Assembly (NCBI GenBank): GCA_045627385.1
Contig: JAZQNO010000020.1
Coordinates: forward strand, 1 to 64,000
Origin: UBA1757 sp045627385
GTDB taxonomy: Bacteria; Bacteroidota; Bacteroidia; Bacteroidales; UBA1402
Reading direction: 5' to 3'
Length of the DNA stretch: 64,000 bases
This document shows, piece after piece, positions 42,567-51,716 of this stretch. Numbering within the stretch: the stretch's first letter is position 1; every line of letters starts with the position of its first letter. The notes beneath the pieces are model-generated. The model was given only the letters and a program-made list of their open reading frames with translations. It was not told where the DNA came from and made no database searches. The position numbers and the translations under genes were made by a program.

Positions 42567-43610
42567 TCAACATGTCATCTCACCGCAAAGGCTCTGCGAA
42601 AGCAGGGCCTTTACTTTTTCCTGTCCGTCGGGGTCGTCGCGATATTCGCCCAGCAGATACATCAGCTTGCTGACAAGGGCTTCCGTGGTGATGTCGTGGC
42701 CGCTCAGAATGCCGGCTTGCAGCAGATTGACGCCGGTGGCATAGCGGTCCATCTCCACCGTGCCTGTGCTGCACTGTGTCTTGTTGACGATGATGATGCC
42801 GCGACGGATGGCCTCCAGCAGTTCCTGCTTGAGCCATTCCTGGCGCGAGGCGTTGCCCGATCCGAAGGTTTCCAGTACGACGGCTTTCAGGTCGGGAATG
42901 CCCAAGATGGCCTGCACGGTCTGGCGCGAAATGCCGGGGAACAGTTTCAGAATGGCCACTCGGCTGTCGGTCTGCGTCATCAGGCGCAGCGGCTCTTTGT
43001 CCTGCGGATAGTGGATGTTGGCGCTTTCGTAACGGATGTGGACTCCGGCTTTGGCCAGAGGAGGGTAGTTGTAGGAAGTGAAGGCATTGAAATGTTCGGC
43101 ATTCTTCTTGGTGGTGCGGTTGCCGCGGAAGAGTGTGTCTTCGAAGAAGATGCAGACTTCGGGCACCATGGCGCTGCCGTCGGGGCGGGTGGCGGCTGCT
43201 ATCTCTATGGCGGTGAGCAGATTTTCTTTGGCATCGCTTCGCAGGACGCCCACCGGAAGCTGTGAACCGGTGAAGATGACGGGCTTGGACAGATGCTGCA
43301 GCATGAAACTCAGGGCCGAGGCGGAATAGGCCATGGTGTCGGTGCCGTGCAGGACGACAAAACCCTTGTATCGGTCGTAATGCTCGAAAATGCTTTCTGC
43401 CAGGCGTTTCCAGTCGTCAGGCGAAATGTCGGACGAATCGACCATGGGATTGAAATGGATGGAATCGATGCGGAAACCGAACTGGTCGAGCTCGGGAAGA
43501 TATTGGCGCAACTGGTTGAAATCGAGCGGCTCCAGTGATGCGTTCGGTCCGCTGGGGGCCATGCTGATGGTTCCGCCGGTAAAGATGAGCAGAATGGCTT
43601 TTTCGTCCAT
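42567..43610 (-). CDS. ansA: type I L-asparaginase
   Basis: A 347-residue enzyme that hydrolyses asparagine to aspartate and ammonia. The first catalytic motif is IFTGGTISM (Thr in TGGTI) and the second is VVLHGTDTMAYSASALSF. It has no signal peptide, consistent with the cytoplasmic type I form. It converges with the CotH gene, leaving a single base between them, and diverges from GH31. Its last codons double as the opposite-strand terminator hairpin. Confidence 0.95.
   Translation of the reverse strand: MDEKAILLIFTGGTISMAPSGPNASLEPLDFNQLRQYLPELDQFGFRIDSIHFNPMVDSSDISPDDWKRLAESIFEHYDRYKGFVVLHGTDTMAYSASALSFMLQHLSKPVIFTGSQLPVGVLRSDAKENLLTAIEIAAATRPDGSAMVPEVCIFFEDTLFRGNRTTKKNAEHFNAFTSYNYPPLAKAGVHIRYESANIHYPQDKEPLRLMTQTDSRVAILKLFPGISRQTVQAILGIPDLKAVVLETFGSGNASRQEWLKQELLEAIRRGIIIVNKTQCSTGTVEMDRYATGVNLLQAGILSGHDITTEALVSKLMYLLGEYRDDPDGQEKVKALLSQSLCGEMTC
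42587..42619 (+). terminator. intrinsic terminator of the ruvX-CotH operon, inside the ansA 3' end
   Basis: aaaggctctgc at 42587-42597 pairs with gcagggccttt at 42602-42612, with one T-G pair and loop GAAA, followed by AC and five T. It lies 22 bases after the CotH stop but inside the coding 3' end of ansA on the other strand. Confidence 0.75.
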
Positions 43611-43646
43611 ATGTATTCAAATGAAAAATCGCTTGTAGAGAACGCT

Positions 43647-43654
43647 CAAAGATA
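43647..43654 (-). promoter_or_regulatory. -7 promoter element for ansA
   Basis: The reverse strand reads TATCTTTG 36 bases before the ansA ATG at 43610. Confidence 0.5.
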
Positions 43655-43677
43655 TAGGAAAGTTTGCGGAAAAAATC

Positions 43678-43685
43678 TATTTTTG
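43678..43685 (+). promoter_or_regulatory. -7 promoter element for the GH31 operon
   Basis: TATTTTTG, matching TAnnTTTG, lies 27 bases before the GH31 ATG at 43713. It shares a 102-base spacer with the ansA promoter, and no regulator gene lies nearby. Confidence 0.5.
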
Positions 43686-43712
43686 GGGACTAATCACAAG
43701 TATTCAGCCCAT

Positions 43713-45965
43713 ATGCGCCAAACCAATTACCAACTGTATGATTTTCTGGATTTCGATCCGGACCTCAATAAAGGCGAACGCCTCTGGAAAGCCTGCCGGC
43801 CGACCGGTATCGAAGAAATCGGCGGCGAAATTTTCCTGACGGTTCCTTTCCAACAGCAGCAGAATTCCAATGAGATAGCTCCTGACGAGACAGTGGCACG
43901 CCGTCCCGTGCGTATCCGTCTGAAAGCCTACGGCGACAGCATCATCCGTGTGTCGGCCGCTTTCGACGAAGGCAAGCCGACCACCAACCCGGGCTCCCTG
44001 AGCGCCGTCCACGAAGATTCGGCCATGCTTCAGCTGCATCCCGAACTGAAGGCGGAGGCTCTTCATCTAGGCCCGGTTTCGAAGGAGGGCGACCAGCCTT
44101 GGCAAATCTTCGATACGAAGAATGTGCTGAGGGCTCAGGTCTGTTTCGCCGAACCGGCGCTGGAGCCTTGGAGCGACCTGCAGCCTGCGCCTGCCGAATC
44201 GATGGACCTGCGGCTGTATCCTCACGGCAAAGAAGTCCGTCTGCCCAAGTACGACATGTTTTCTCCGGCCCGTCACGATGCGTTTCCCATAGCCTTTGTC
44301 ACGGTGGACGGTGTGGCCGACCGAGCCACCTGCTCCATCGCCGCCAAAGCCGACGAGTGTTTCTTCGGCACAGGCGAGCGTTTTGCCAAGATGGACCTTT
44401 CAGGCCGCACCGTACAGTTGTACAACCAGGACGGCCAGGGTGTCAACAACCGCCGCGCCTACAAGAACATACCTTTCTATCTGTCGTCAGAGGGCTACGG
44501 CCTTTTCGTCCACACCACTTACTTTACAAAATTCTCGCTGGCCGAGCATTCGACCCGTTCGGCACAGGTGCTGGTGGACGAACCTGTCATTGACTTTTTC
44601 GCCATCGGCGGCGACACGCCCGAACGCATTCTCTACGGCTACCGTCAGTTGACGGGATTCCCTTCGATGCCTCCTGTCTGGAGTTTCGGCACCTGGATGA
44701 GCCGCATGACCTATTTTTCGGCCGACGAGGTGAATGAAATCTGCGACCGTATGCGTGCGGAGGGCTATCCCTGTGATGTGATCCATCTCGATACCGGCTG
44801 GTTCAAGACCGACTGGCTCTGCGAATGGAAGTTCAACGACGAGCGTTTTCCCGACCCGAAGGGTTTCATTCAGAAACTGAAGAAACAGGGCTATCGCGTG
44901 AGCCTCTGGCAGTTGCCCTACATTTCGTATGCGGCCGCCCAGTACGAAGAAGCCAGCCGCAACCACTATATCAGTCAGAGTGAGAAGAAGATTCAGGGCG
45001 CTTCGAACTTCAGCGTGCAGGATTATGCCGGCACCATCGATTTCACCTACGCTCCCGCCACCGAATGGTACAAGAATCTGCTGCGTCAGCTGCTGGAAAT
45101 GGGTGTGGCCTGCATCAAGACCGATTTCGGCGAGGACATCCACATGGATGCCCAGTATCACGGCATGACGCCGAAGGAATTGCGCAACATCTATTCGCTC
45201 TATTATCAGAAGGCTGCCTACGAGGTGACGGAGGAAGTGAACGGGGAGGGCATCGTCTGGGCCCGCAGCGCCTGGGCAGGCTGCCAGCGCTATCCGCTTC
45301 ACTGGGGCGGAGACTCGGCTTCCTCCTGGGACGGACTGGCCGGTTCTCTGAAGGGCGGTCTGCATTTCGGACTTTCGGGCTTCGGTTTCTGGAGTCACGA
45401 CGTGCCCGGTTTCCACAGCGTCCCCAACTTTATGAACACCCGACTGGACGAGACGGTCTATGTGCGTTGGACCCAGTTCGGCGTCTTCACTTCGCATCTG
45501 CGCTATCACGGCTCCTTCAAACGTGAGCCCTGGCATTATCCGACCATCGCTCCAATCGTGCGCGACTGGCTGCAGCTGCGTTACCATCTGATGCCTTATA
45601 TCCTGGAGCAGGCCCGCAAGACCACGCAGACGGGTTATCCCATGCTGCGCGCGCTCTGTCTGATGTTCCCCGGCGACAGGCTCTGCCGACATATCGACGA
45701 CGAATACATGTTTGGCGACGACTTCCTGGTGGCGCCTGTGATGAATGCCGAAGGGGTGCGCGATGTCTATCTGCCGGAAGGCAAGTGGGTGAATTTCTTC
45801 ACGAAGGAACGTTTCGAAGGCCCCGTCTGGCTGAAGGATCTCCAAGTGCCCTTGGAGGAAATGCCCGTTTATGTGCGCGAGGGCGCCGGAATTCCCTGGT
45901 ATCCCGAAGAGGTGGCCTGCACCGACGATATGGATTTCAATAAAGTAATCATAAAACGTTTCTGA
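43713..45965 (+). CDS. GH31 glycosidase, YicI-like alpha-xylosidase
   Basis: A 750-residue protein. The ATG at 43713 follows the -7 element, and an upstream in-frame start lies on the promoter. There is no signal peptide, so it is cytoplasmic. The (beta/alpha)8 catalytic signatures match YicI: KTDFGED with nucleophile Asp471, and LHWGGDSASSWDG with acid/base Asp534. TYFSADEVNEICDRMRAEG is the usual start of the barrel. YicI-type enzymes remove alpha-1,6-xylose from isoprimeverose and xyloglucan oligosaccharides. The stop overlaps the symporter start (TGATG). Other GH31 specificities such as alpha-glucosidase cannot be excluded. Confidence 0.88.
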   Translation: MRQTNYQLYDFLDFDPDLNKGERLWKACRPTGIEEIGGEIFLTVPFQQQQNSNEIAPDETVARRPVRIRLKAYGDSIIRVSAAFDEGKPTTNPGSLSAVHEDSAMLQLHPELKAEALHLGPVSKEGDQPWQIFDTKNVLRAQVCFAEPALEPWSDLQPAPAESMDLRLYPHGKEVRLPKYDMFSPARHDAFPIAFVTVDGVADRATCSIAAKADECFFGTGERFAKMDLSGRTVQLYNQDGQGVNNRRAYKNIPFYLSSEGYGLFVHTTYFTKFSLAEHSTRSAQVLVDEPVIDFFAIGGDTPERILYGYRQLTGFPSMPPVWSFGTWMSRMTYFSADEVNEICDRMRAEGYPCDVIHLDTGWFKTDWLCEWKFNDERFPDPKGFIQKLKKQGYRVSLWQLPYISYAAAQYEEASRNHYISQSEKKIQGASNFSVQDYAGTIDFTYAPATEWYKNLLRQLLEMGVACIKTDFGEDIHMDAQYHGMTPKELRNIYSLYYQKAAYEVTEEVNGEGIVWARSAWAGCQRYPLHWGGDSASSWDGLAGSLKGGLHFGLSGFGFWSHDVPGFHSVPNFMNTRLDETVYVRWTQFGVFTSHLRYHGSFKREPWHYPTIAPIVRDWLQLRYHLMPYILEQARKTTQTGYPMLRALCLMFPGDRLCRHIDDEYMFGDDFLVAPVMNAEGVRDVYLPEGKWVNFFTKERFEGPVWLKDLQVPLEEMPVYVREGAGIPWYPEEVACTDDMDFNKVIIKRF

Positions 45966-47530
45966 TGAACAATTTAGTACAACTGTCGACTGCCGACATC
46001 ATTGTGTTTGTCGCCTATGTCGTGATCCTTTTGGGCATCGCCGTCTGGGCAAGTTTCGGAAAGAACAAGAGTGACAATCTGTTCCTGGCCAACAAGTCGC
46101 TGGGCTGGTTCGCCATCGGTCTCACGATGTGGGGCACCAATGTGGGCCCGTCCATGCTGGTGGCCAACGCTTCGAGCGGTTTTGAGGGCGGTATCGCCGC
46201 CGGGATGTTCTCCTGGTATGCGTTTCCGTTCATCTTGTTGCTGGCCTTTGTGTTCGCTCCCCGGTATCTGGGCTCTCAAGTGAGCACACTGCCCGAATAT
46301 ATGGGCAAACGCTTCGGACAGAACACCCGCAGCTACATTGCCTGGTACACCATTCTGACCATCCTCATCTCCTGGCTGGCGCTGACGCTGTTCTGCGGAG
46401 GGGTCTTCATGGCGCAGATCCTAGCCTTCCCGCTGTGGGCATGCATTGTCATCCTGGTGCTCGTATCGGCTGCCTTCGCCATTGCCGGAGGTCTGAAAGC
46501 CATTGCCTATACCAATGTGTTCCAGATGCTTCTGCTCATCGGCGTATCGGTGCTGCTGGTCATTATGGGACTGGTCAAGGTGGGCGGAACGGGCGCGCTC
46601 ATCGAAAAGACGCCGGCCGATTACTGGAATCTGTTCCGTCCATTGGCCGACAGGGATTTCCCCTGGCTGGCCATCATTCTGGGCTATCCCATCATGGGTG
46701 TCTGGTTCTGGTGCACGGACCAGTCGATGGTGCAGTCGGTGCTCGGTGCCCGCGACCTGAAAGAAGGCCAGAAGGGCGCCAATTTCTGCGCCTGGCTGAA
46801 ACTGCTCGACATTCCTCTGTTCATTCTTCCGGGTGTCCTGTGCTTCTGCCTGCTGCCCGAACTGGAAAATTCCACCGATTCTTATCTGCAGCTGGTCAGC
46901 CACGTGTTCCCCTCGGGTCTGATGGGTTTGGTCATCGTGGTGATGGTCGCCGCTCTCGTCAGTACCATCGGCTCGGCTTTGAACTCTCTGAGTACGGTGT
47001 TCACCATGGACATCTATCTGAAGAAATTCCGTCCGGACGCTTCTGAAAAGGAAATCCGGAGCATCGGCCGCTGGGTGGTGGTCGCCGGAGCCGTATTGAG
47101 CATTTTCCTGGCCCTGGTCATCACCCGCATCCAGGGCTTGAGTTTCTTCAACATCTTCCAGTCGGTGCTCGGTTTCATCGCTCCTCCGATGTCGGCGGCC
47201 TTCCTGTTCGCCGCTCTTTGGAACAAGACATCCGCCAAGGCTGTCAACATCACGCTGACTGCGGGCACCGTCTTCAGCATCGGCCTGGGCATCCTTTATT
47301 ATTGCGGTCTCATCCTGCCCGGTGTGCATTACCTGTATTTGTCGGCCGGCATTTTCGCAGTGCTGGCTCTTTATATCTGGATTCATTCTCTGCTTGAGAG
47401 CAGGGGAGCGGAAGCGCCCGAAAGTGTCGCTGTCGCCGCACCCGTCAAGGTGACGGGCGGACTGAAACTGGCATGGGTGCTGCTGATTGTCTGCATGGCT
47501 GCCGCCTATCTGATTTTCAACGGTCATTAA
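45965..47530 (+). CDS. SSS-family sodium:sugar symporter
   Basis: A 521-residue inner-membrane protein with about 13-14 hydrophobic segments, starting MNNLVQLSTADIIVFVAYVVILLG. ANKSLGWFAIGLTMWGTNVGPSMLVANASSG is the conserved N-terminal segment of SGLT-like transporters, and MVAALVSTIGSALNSLSTVFTMDIY contains the helix-8 sodium-site serines. It is coupled to GH31 by a one-base overlap, so import of a disaccharide that GH31 then cleaves is the simplest reading. It carries no SusC/D partners. Confidence 0.9.
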   Translation: MNNLVQLSTADIIVFVAYVVILLGIAVWASFGKNKSDNLFLANKSLGWFAIGLTMWGTNVGPSMLVANASSGFEGGIAAGMFSWYAFPFILLLAFVFAPRYLGSQVSTLPEYMGKRFGQNTRSYIAWYTILTILISWLALTLFCGGVFMAQILAFPLWACIVILVLVSAAFAIAGGLKAIAYTNVFQMLLLIGVSVLLVIMGLVKVGGTGALIEKTPADYWNLFRPLADRDFPWLAIILGYPIMGVWFWCTDQSMVQSVLGARDLKEGQKGANFCAWLKLLDIPLFILPGVLCFCLLPELENSTDSYLQLVSHVFPSGLMGLVIVVMVAALVSTIGSALNSLSTVFTMDIYLKKFRPDASEKEIRSIGRWVVVAGAVLSIFLALVITRIQGLSFFNIFQSVLGFIAPPMSAAFLFAALWNKTSAKAVNITLTAGTVFSIGLGILYYCGLILPGVHYLYLSAGIFAVLALYIWIHSLLESRGAEAPESVAVAAPVKVTGGLKLAWVLLIVCMAAAYLIFNGH

Positions 47531-47548
47531 TCAAAACAGCTCGTTCAG

Positions 47549-50500
47549 ATGAAAAAGTTTATTCCGATGGCTGTCGCAGGGATGCTGGGGCTTGTCTGTC
47601 TTCCCTGTCTGAAAGCTGAAACCCTGTCGCTCAACGAAGCTTGGCAAACGTATCTGCTGGAATCCCACACGGGTGCACCCACCGATACCTTTACGGTGGA
47701 CATTCCCCACAACTGGGACGACTACTACGGCTATCGGCAACTGACTCACGGCAATCTGCACGGTTCGGCGTTTTATTCCTGCCATTTCAGTCTGACGGAC
47801 AAGCAGTGGCACGACGGACGTCACGGTCTGCTCCGTTTCGAGGGTGTGGGCTCCTATGCGACGGTCCGGCTCAACGGCCGCGATTTGGGACGCTATGCCG
47901 GAGGTCGTGTCTGCTTTTTCGTGGATGCCACCGAAGCGCTCAGAACGGGTGACAACTATCTGGAAGTGAAGGTGGAACACCCGGAAATGATCAGCGATCT
48001 ACCTTGTGTTTGCGGAGGCTGTTCATCGGAATGGGGATTCAGCGAAGGTTCGCAGCCGCTGGGCATTTTCCGCCCGCTGAGTCTGGAACTGACCGATGAA
48101 GTGCGTGTGGAACCTTTCGGCGTGCATGTGTGGTCCAATGATGCGCTCGACACGCTTTTCGTGGAAACGGAAATCCGTAACCAGACTTCCCGCGAACAGA
48201 CTGTTGTCTTGAATTCAAAAGCAGTCGGAGCGGAAGGCGAGACGCTGTTGTCGTTTGACGGACTCGGTCTGAGGGTGCCTGCCGATACGGTGGTGATTGT
48301 GCGTCAGAGCGTCCGGCTCGACAAGTTCCGCCGCTGGAGTCCGACCGACCCCTATCTGTACAGCCTGGAATCGGTCCTGAATGACAGCCGTGGCACGCAG
48401 CAATACGCGCTTTCGACCCGTTTCGGACTCAGAAGCATTTCCTGGCCGGTGAAACGGCAGGATGGAGACGGTCGTTTCTATATCAACGGTGAGCCTTATT
48501 TCATCAACGGCACTTGTGAATACGAACATCTGCTGGGCGGCGGACACGCTTTTTCCGAGGCTCAGATCCGTGCCCGTGCCAAAGAAATCCTTTCGGCCGG
48601 TTTCAATGCCTACCGCGATGCCCATCAGCCTCACAATCTGCTCTATCAGCAGATTTGGGACGAAAATGGAGTGCTGTTCTGGACGCAGCTGTCGGCGCAT
48701 ATTTGGTATGACACGCCCGAATTCAGGGAAACTTTCAAGGCTCAGATGCGCCAGTGGGTGAGGGAACGCCGCAATTCGCCTTCCGTGGTCCTCTGGGGCT
48801 TGCAGAACGAGAGCGTGCTTCCCGAAAGTTTCGCCCGCGAATGTTGCGAAATTATCCGCGAGATGGATCCGACGGCCCGTACGATGCGGGCCATCACCAC
48901 CTGCAACGGCGGTGTCGGCACCGATTGGAATGTGGTCCAGAACTGGAGCGGAACCTATGGAGGCGACCTTTTCCTGTATGACCGCGAACTGGCCGGACCT
49001 TCGCAGCTGCTTAACGGTGAATATGGCGCCTGGCGCACTTTCGGACTGCATCAGGAACCGGCTCCTTTCGACGCCCAGGGTGCATACAGCGAGGAACGTT
49101 TCACCCAACTGCTGGAAACCAAGGTCCGCTTGGCCGAACAGGCCCGCGACCGGGTTTGCGGTCAGTTTCAATGGATTTTCGAAAGTCACGACAATCCCGG
49201 CCGACGTCAGCCCGAAGAGGCGTACCGTGCCATCGACCGTGTCGGCCCTGTCAACTACAAAGGCCTGCTGACTCCCTGGGAGGAACCTGTGGATGCCTAT
49301 TACATGTACCGTTCCAACTATGTGGAGGCTGAGGAAGATCCTATGGTCTATGTGGTGTCGCACACCTGGCCTGACCGTTTCCCGACTTCTGCATCGGCCG
49401 ATGTGGAAGTTTTCAGCAACTGCGATTCGGTGGTGCTCTTCAACGATGCCGACGGATGTCGTCTCGGCTCTCAGGCCCGACCGGAAGGGAAGGGCCGCCA
49501 TTTTGTCTTCCAAAAGGTGTCTATCCGCTACAATGTGCTGAAAGCGGTCGGCTATGTCGGCGGCAAATCTTGCGCTGAGGATCTGATAGTGCTTTCCAAT
49601 CTGCCCGAATCGCCCGAATTCAAGTCTTTGTACGTTTGCAGCGACGGTCGACGGCTGACGGCCAAGACCGATCTGCTCCGTCCGGCCAAGGGCTATCGCT
49701 ATGTGTGCCGTCTCAACTGTGGCGGCGACGATTATACCGATGCCTACGGGCATCTGTGGCAGCAGGACAACCTGATCTGGTCTCATTCCTGGGCGCAGGA
49801 TTTTCCCTCGATGAATCCCTATCAGGCCAGTCAGCGCTGGACGGCCGATCCGATTGCCAATACCCGCGACTGGCCGCTGATCGGTCATTTCCGCTACGGC
49901 CGGCAGCGGCTGTCGTACCGTTTTCCTTTGCCCAACGGTTCTTATCGTCTCGAACTGTATTTCGTGGAGCCCTGGTACGGCACCGGAGGAATGAAAGACG
50001 CTTCCGGTCTGCGCCGTTTCGACGTGGCAGTCAATGGTGAAACCCGTTTGAAGGACTTGGATATCTGGTCAGAAGCCGGCCACGATGCGGGCTTGCGCAA
50101 GACTTTGGACGTGGAGGTGACCGATGGTTGCCTCTGCGTGTCGTTCCCGAAAGTGGAAGTGTCTCAGGCCCTGATTTCGGCCATTGCCATTTCTTGCCGA
50201 GACCGCAAACTGAGCAAAGAGGCGACGGCCATGTTGCAGGAAAACCTGTTTCCTGTAACCAAGTCGCTGAATGCCATCGAATATGCGCAGAATTATGTGG
50301 ACGACTGGTCTTGGGAGGAAGCCGACGGGATCTGCTATGGCAAACTCCCCTCCGAGTTGCTTCCTGAAGATATACCGGCCCGTCCTTCTGTCAATTATCC
50401 GGCTGTGGAGGCGGCCAGGGAAGGGCAGTGGCGACAGATTTTTGAACGCAAGAAGGATGCCGTCATGTATATGGCTGCGGAAAACGGAACTCAGTCCATC

Positions 50501-50773
50501 ACATGGGAGATTGCTACGGGGTTGGCTCAAGTCTACGCACTCCGTTTCAACTATCGCAATCTGTCAACGGAAGATGTGCCGGTCAAGCTGCGTATGACTT
50601 CGGCCGACGGCAGAGTGCTGAAGGAGTCGGTTCTGACCTTCTCTCCCAATGACAGAGGCTGGAAGGCGCTCAGCACCACCACAGGCACTTACGTGAATGC
50701 GGGAACCTATTTTATCGAACTGTCAGCCCCCAGCATGGAAGGCCTGCAGTTAGAAAGTCTGGATGTCCAGTAA
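47549..50773 (+). CDS. secreted GH2 glycosidase (beta-galactosidase type) with malectin-like module
   Basis: A 1074-residue protein with a signal peptide (MKKFIPMAVAGMLGLVCLPCLKA). GH2 sugar-binding and immunoglobulin-like domains occupy about 25-300. The catalytic barrel has acid/base Glu421 in LQNESVLP and nucleophile Glu491 in LNGEYGAWRT. C-terminal to it are a DUF4982-like segment and a malectin-like carbohydrate module at about 775-905 (GSYRLELYFVEPWYG), then a final beta-rich domain. GH2 enzymes include beta-galactosidases, beta-glucuronidases and beta-mannosidases; this one cannot be narrowed. With GH31 and SSS it forms an operon. Confidence 0.9.
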   Translation: MKKFIPMAVAGMLGLVCLPCLKAETLSLNEAWQTYLLESHTGAPTDTFTVDIPHNWDDYYGYRQLTHGNLHGSAFYSCHFSLTDKQWHDGRHGLLRFEGVGSYATVRLNGRDLGRYAGGRVCFFVDATEALRTGDNYLEVKVEHPEMISDLPCVCGGCSSEWGFSEGSQPLGIFRPLSLELTDEVRVEPFGVHVWSNDALDTLFVETEIRNQTSREQTVVLNSKAVGAEGETLLSFDGLGLRVPADTVVIVRQSVRLDKFRRWSPTDPYLYSLESVLNDSRGTQQYALSTRFGLRSISWPVKRQDGDGRFYINGEPYFINGTCEYEHLLGGGHAFSEAQIRARAKEILSAGFNAYRDAHQPHNLLYQQIWDENGVLFWTQLSAHIWYDTPEFRETFKAQMRQWVRERRNSPSVVLWGLQNESVLPESFARECCEIIREMDPTARTMRAITTCNGGVGTDWNVVQNWSGTYGGDLFLYDRELAGPSQLLNGEYGAWRTFGLHQEPAPFDAQGAYSEERFTQLLETKVRLAEQARDRVCGQFQWIFESHDNPGRRQPEEAYRAIDRVGPVNYKGLLTPWEEPVDAYYMYRSNYVEAEEDPMVYVVSHTWPDRFPTSASADVEVFSNCDSVVLFNDADGCRLGSQARPEGKGRHFVFQKVSIRYNVLKAVGYVGGKSCAEDLIVLSNLPESPEFKSLYVCSDGRRLTAKTDLLRPAKGYRYVCRLNCGGDDYTDAYGHLWQQDNLIWSHSWAQDFPSMNPYQASQRWTADPIANTRDWPLIGHFRYGRQRLSYRFPLPNGSYRLELYFVEPWYGTGGMKDASGLRRFDVAVNGETRLKDLDIWSEAGHDAGLRKTLDVEVTDGCLCVSFPKVEVSQALISAIAISCRDRKLSKEATAMLQENLFPVTKSLNAIEYAQNYVDDWSWEEADGICYGKLPSELLPEDIPARPSVNYPAVEAAREGQWRQIFERKKDAVMYMAAENGTQSITWEIATGLAQVYALRFNYRNLSTEDVPVKLRMTSADGRVLKESVLTFSPNDRGWKALSTTTGTYVNAGTYFIELSAPSMEGLQLESLDVQ

Positions 50774-50783
50774 AAGAAAAGGC

Positions 50784-50815
50784 AAAAAAAGTCGGCCGTC
50801 ATTTGCGGTCGACTT
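50784..50815 (-). terminator. intrinsic terminator of the sigma/anti-sigma/Spy-like transcript
   Basis: On the reverse strand AAGTCGACCG pairs with CGGCCGACTT (one mismatch) around a 7-base loop and is followed by a run of T. The hairpin overlaps the last codon and stop of the Spy-like gene at 50799. Confidence 0.65.
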
Positions 50816-51278
50816 GGCGGAGTATCTCGCGTGTCCAGGCGTCTTCTGTCTGATAAAACTTGTAGATCTTTTCGGGACTCAGCAATTTTGTCAGCTGTTC
50901 GTAAAACTCCCGGTCTACCGTCGCCTGACTTTCTTTCAGCTCGATGATTCTTTTGTTGACGCGGGTGTAATTGGCAGCCGCGTCTTCCGTTTTCTTGAAA
51001 CATTTGCCCAACTCGTGGTTGATTTTCCAGCTTTTCAGACTGTATTCGTTGTAGATGGGCCAAAAGAGATCGGATTCTTCAGGAGTGAGACCGATGCGAC
51101 TGGTGTAGAAAGCCACCATGCGCTGGCGTATTTCCAAGCGTTTGGCTTCGAGCTGCTGGCGGCGTTCGGCTTTCTGCGCCTCGGTCAGCTGTTGACCTGC
51201 GTTGGCTTGAGAAGTCTGTGCCGGCACATTGGCGCAAACAGACAGGAGCAGCAGAAGGGGAAGGAATATCTTTTTCAT
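50799..51278 (-). CDS. Spy/CpxP-like periplasmic protein
   Basis: A 160-residue protein starting MKKIFLPLLLLLSVCANVPA, a signal peptide. The mature part is alpha-helical and rich in Arg/Glu (QKAERRQQLEAKRLEIRQRMVAFYTSRIGLTPEESDLFWPIYNEY), with LTPEES in the position of the LTxxQ motif of Spy-type chaperones. Spy and CpxP act against periplasmic misfolding. It starts 7 bases after the candidate anti-sigma gene's stop at 51286, so the three genes probably form one stress-response unit. Identity with Spy is structural inference. Confidence 0.65.
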   Translation of the reverse strand: MKKIFLPLLLLLSVCANVPAQTSQANAGQQLTEAQKAERRQQLEAKRLEIRQRMVAFYTSRIGLTPEESDLFWPIYNEYSLKSWKINHELGKCFKKTEDAAANYTRVNKRIIELKESQATVDREFYEQLTKLLSPEKIYKFYQTEDAWTREILRQVDRK

Positions 51279-51285
51279 TGCCCAA

Positions 51286-51654
51286 TCAATCCATGTTGTC
51301 TTCGTCTTCGTAGAGGTAGTAGTAGATGGCGTTGCCATCGAGTGATCCGATCAGAATGTCTTCTGCGGTGAGTTCCGTATCGATGGAAATCTCTTCCAAC
51401 TGATCGAGCAAAGTGTACTGTTCGGCCGGTTCTTCCTGGTGGCGGAGTTTCATCACACCGTTAATGGTGAGGAACATCAGCACAAACATGGCAGCAAAAT
51501 AAACATACGGGCGGAAACGGCCCCACATCGTCATACGCGGAGTCTCCATTTCGTCCAAACGGGCGTCCAGCCGAGCCTGAAAATCATCGAAATAATTCTC
51601 AGGGAGCTGGAAACAACTTCTGTCGCCCGGTTCTTTCAAACAATCCTTATTCAT
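51286..51654 (-). CDS. candidate anti-sigma factor, single-pass membrane protein
   Basis: A 122-residue protein starting MNKDCLKEPGDRSCFQLP. One hydrophobic helix is visible at about residues 50-66 (VYFAAMFVLMFLTING). The cytoplasmic N-terminal part (ENYFDDFQARLDARLDEME) precedes it and a short acidic periplasmic tail follows. Size, topology and position directly after an ECF sigma gene resemble anti-sigma factors, but no zinc-binding anti-sigma (ZAS) motif is visible. It could instead be a small signal-transducing membrane protein. Confidence 0.55.
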   Translation of the reverse strand: MNKDCLKEPGDRSCFQLPENYFDDFQARLDARLDEMETPRMTMWGRFRPYVYFAAMFVLMFLTINGVMKLRHQEEPAEQYTLLDQLEEISIDTELTAEDILIGSLDGNAIYYYLYEDEDNMD

Positions 51655-51716
51655 AAAACTCTTTAAACATTCCTTTGACGATACTCGCTTTCAAAGGTTT
51701 AAAATATCAATTATTT

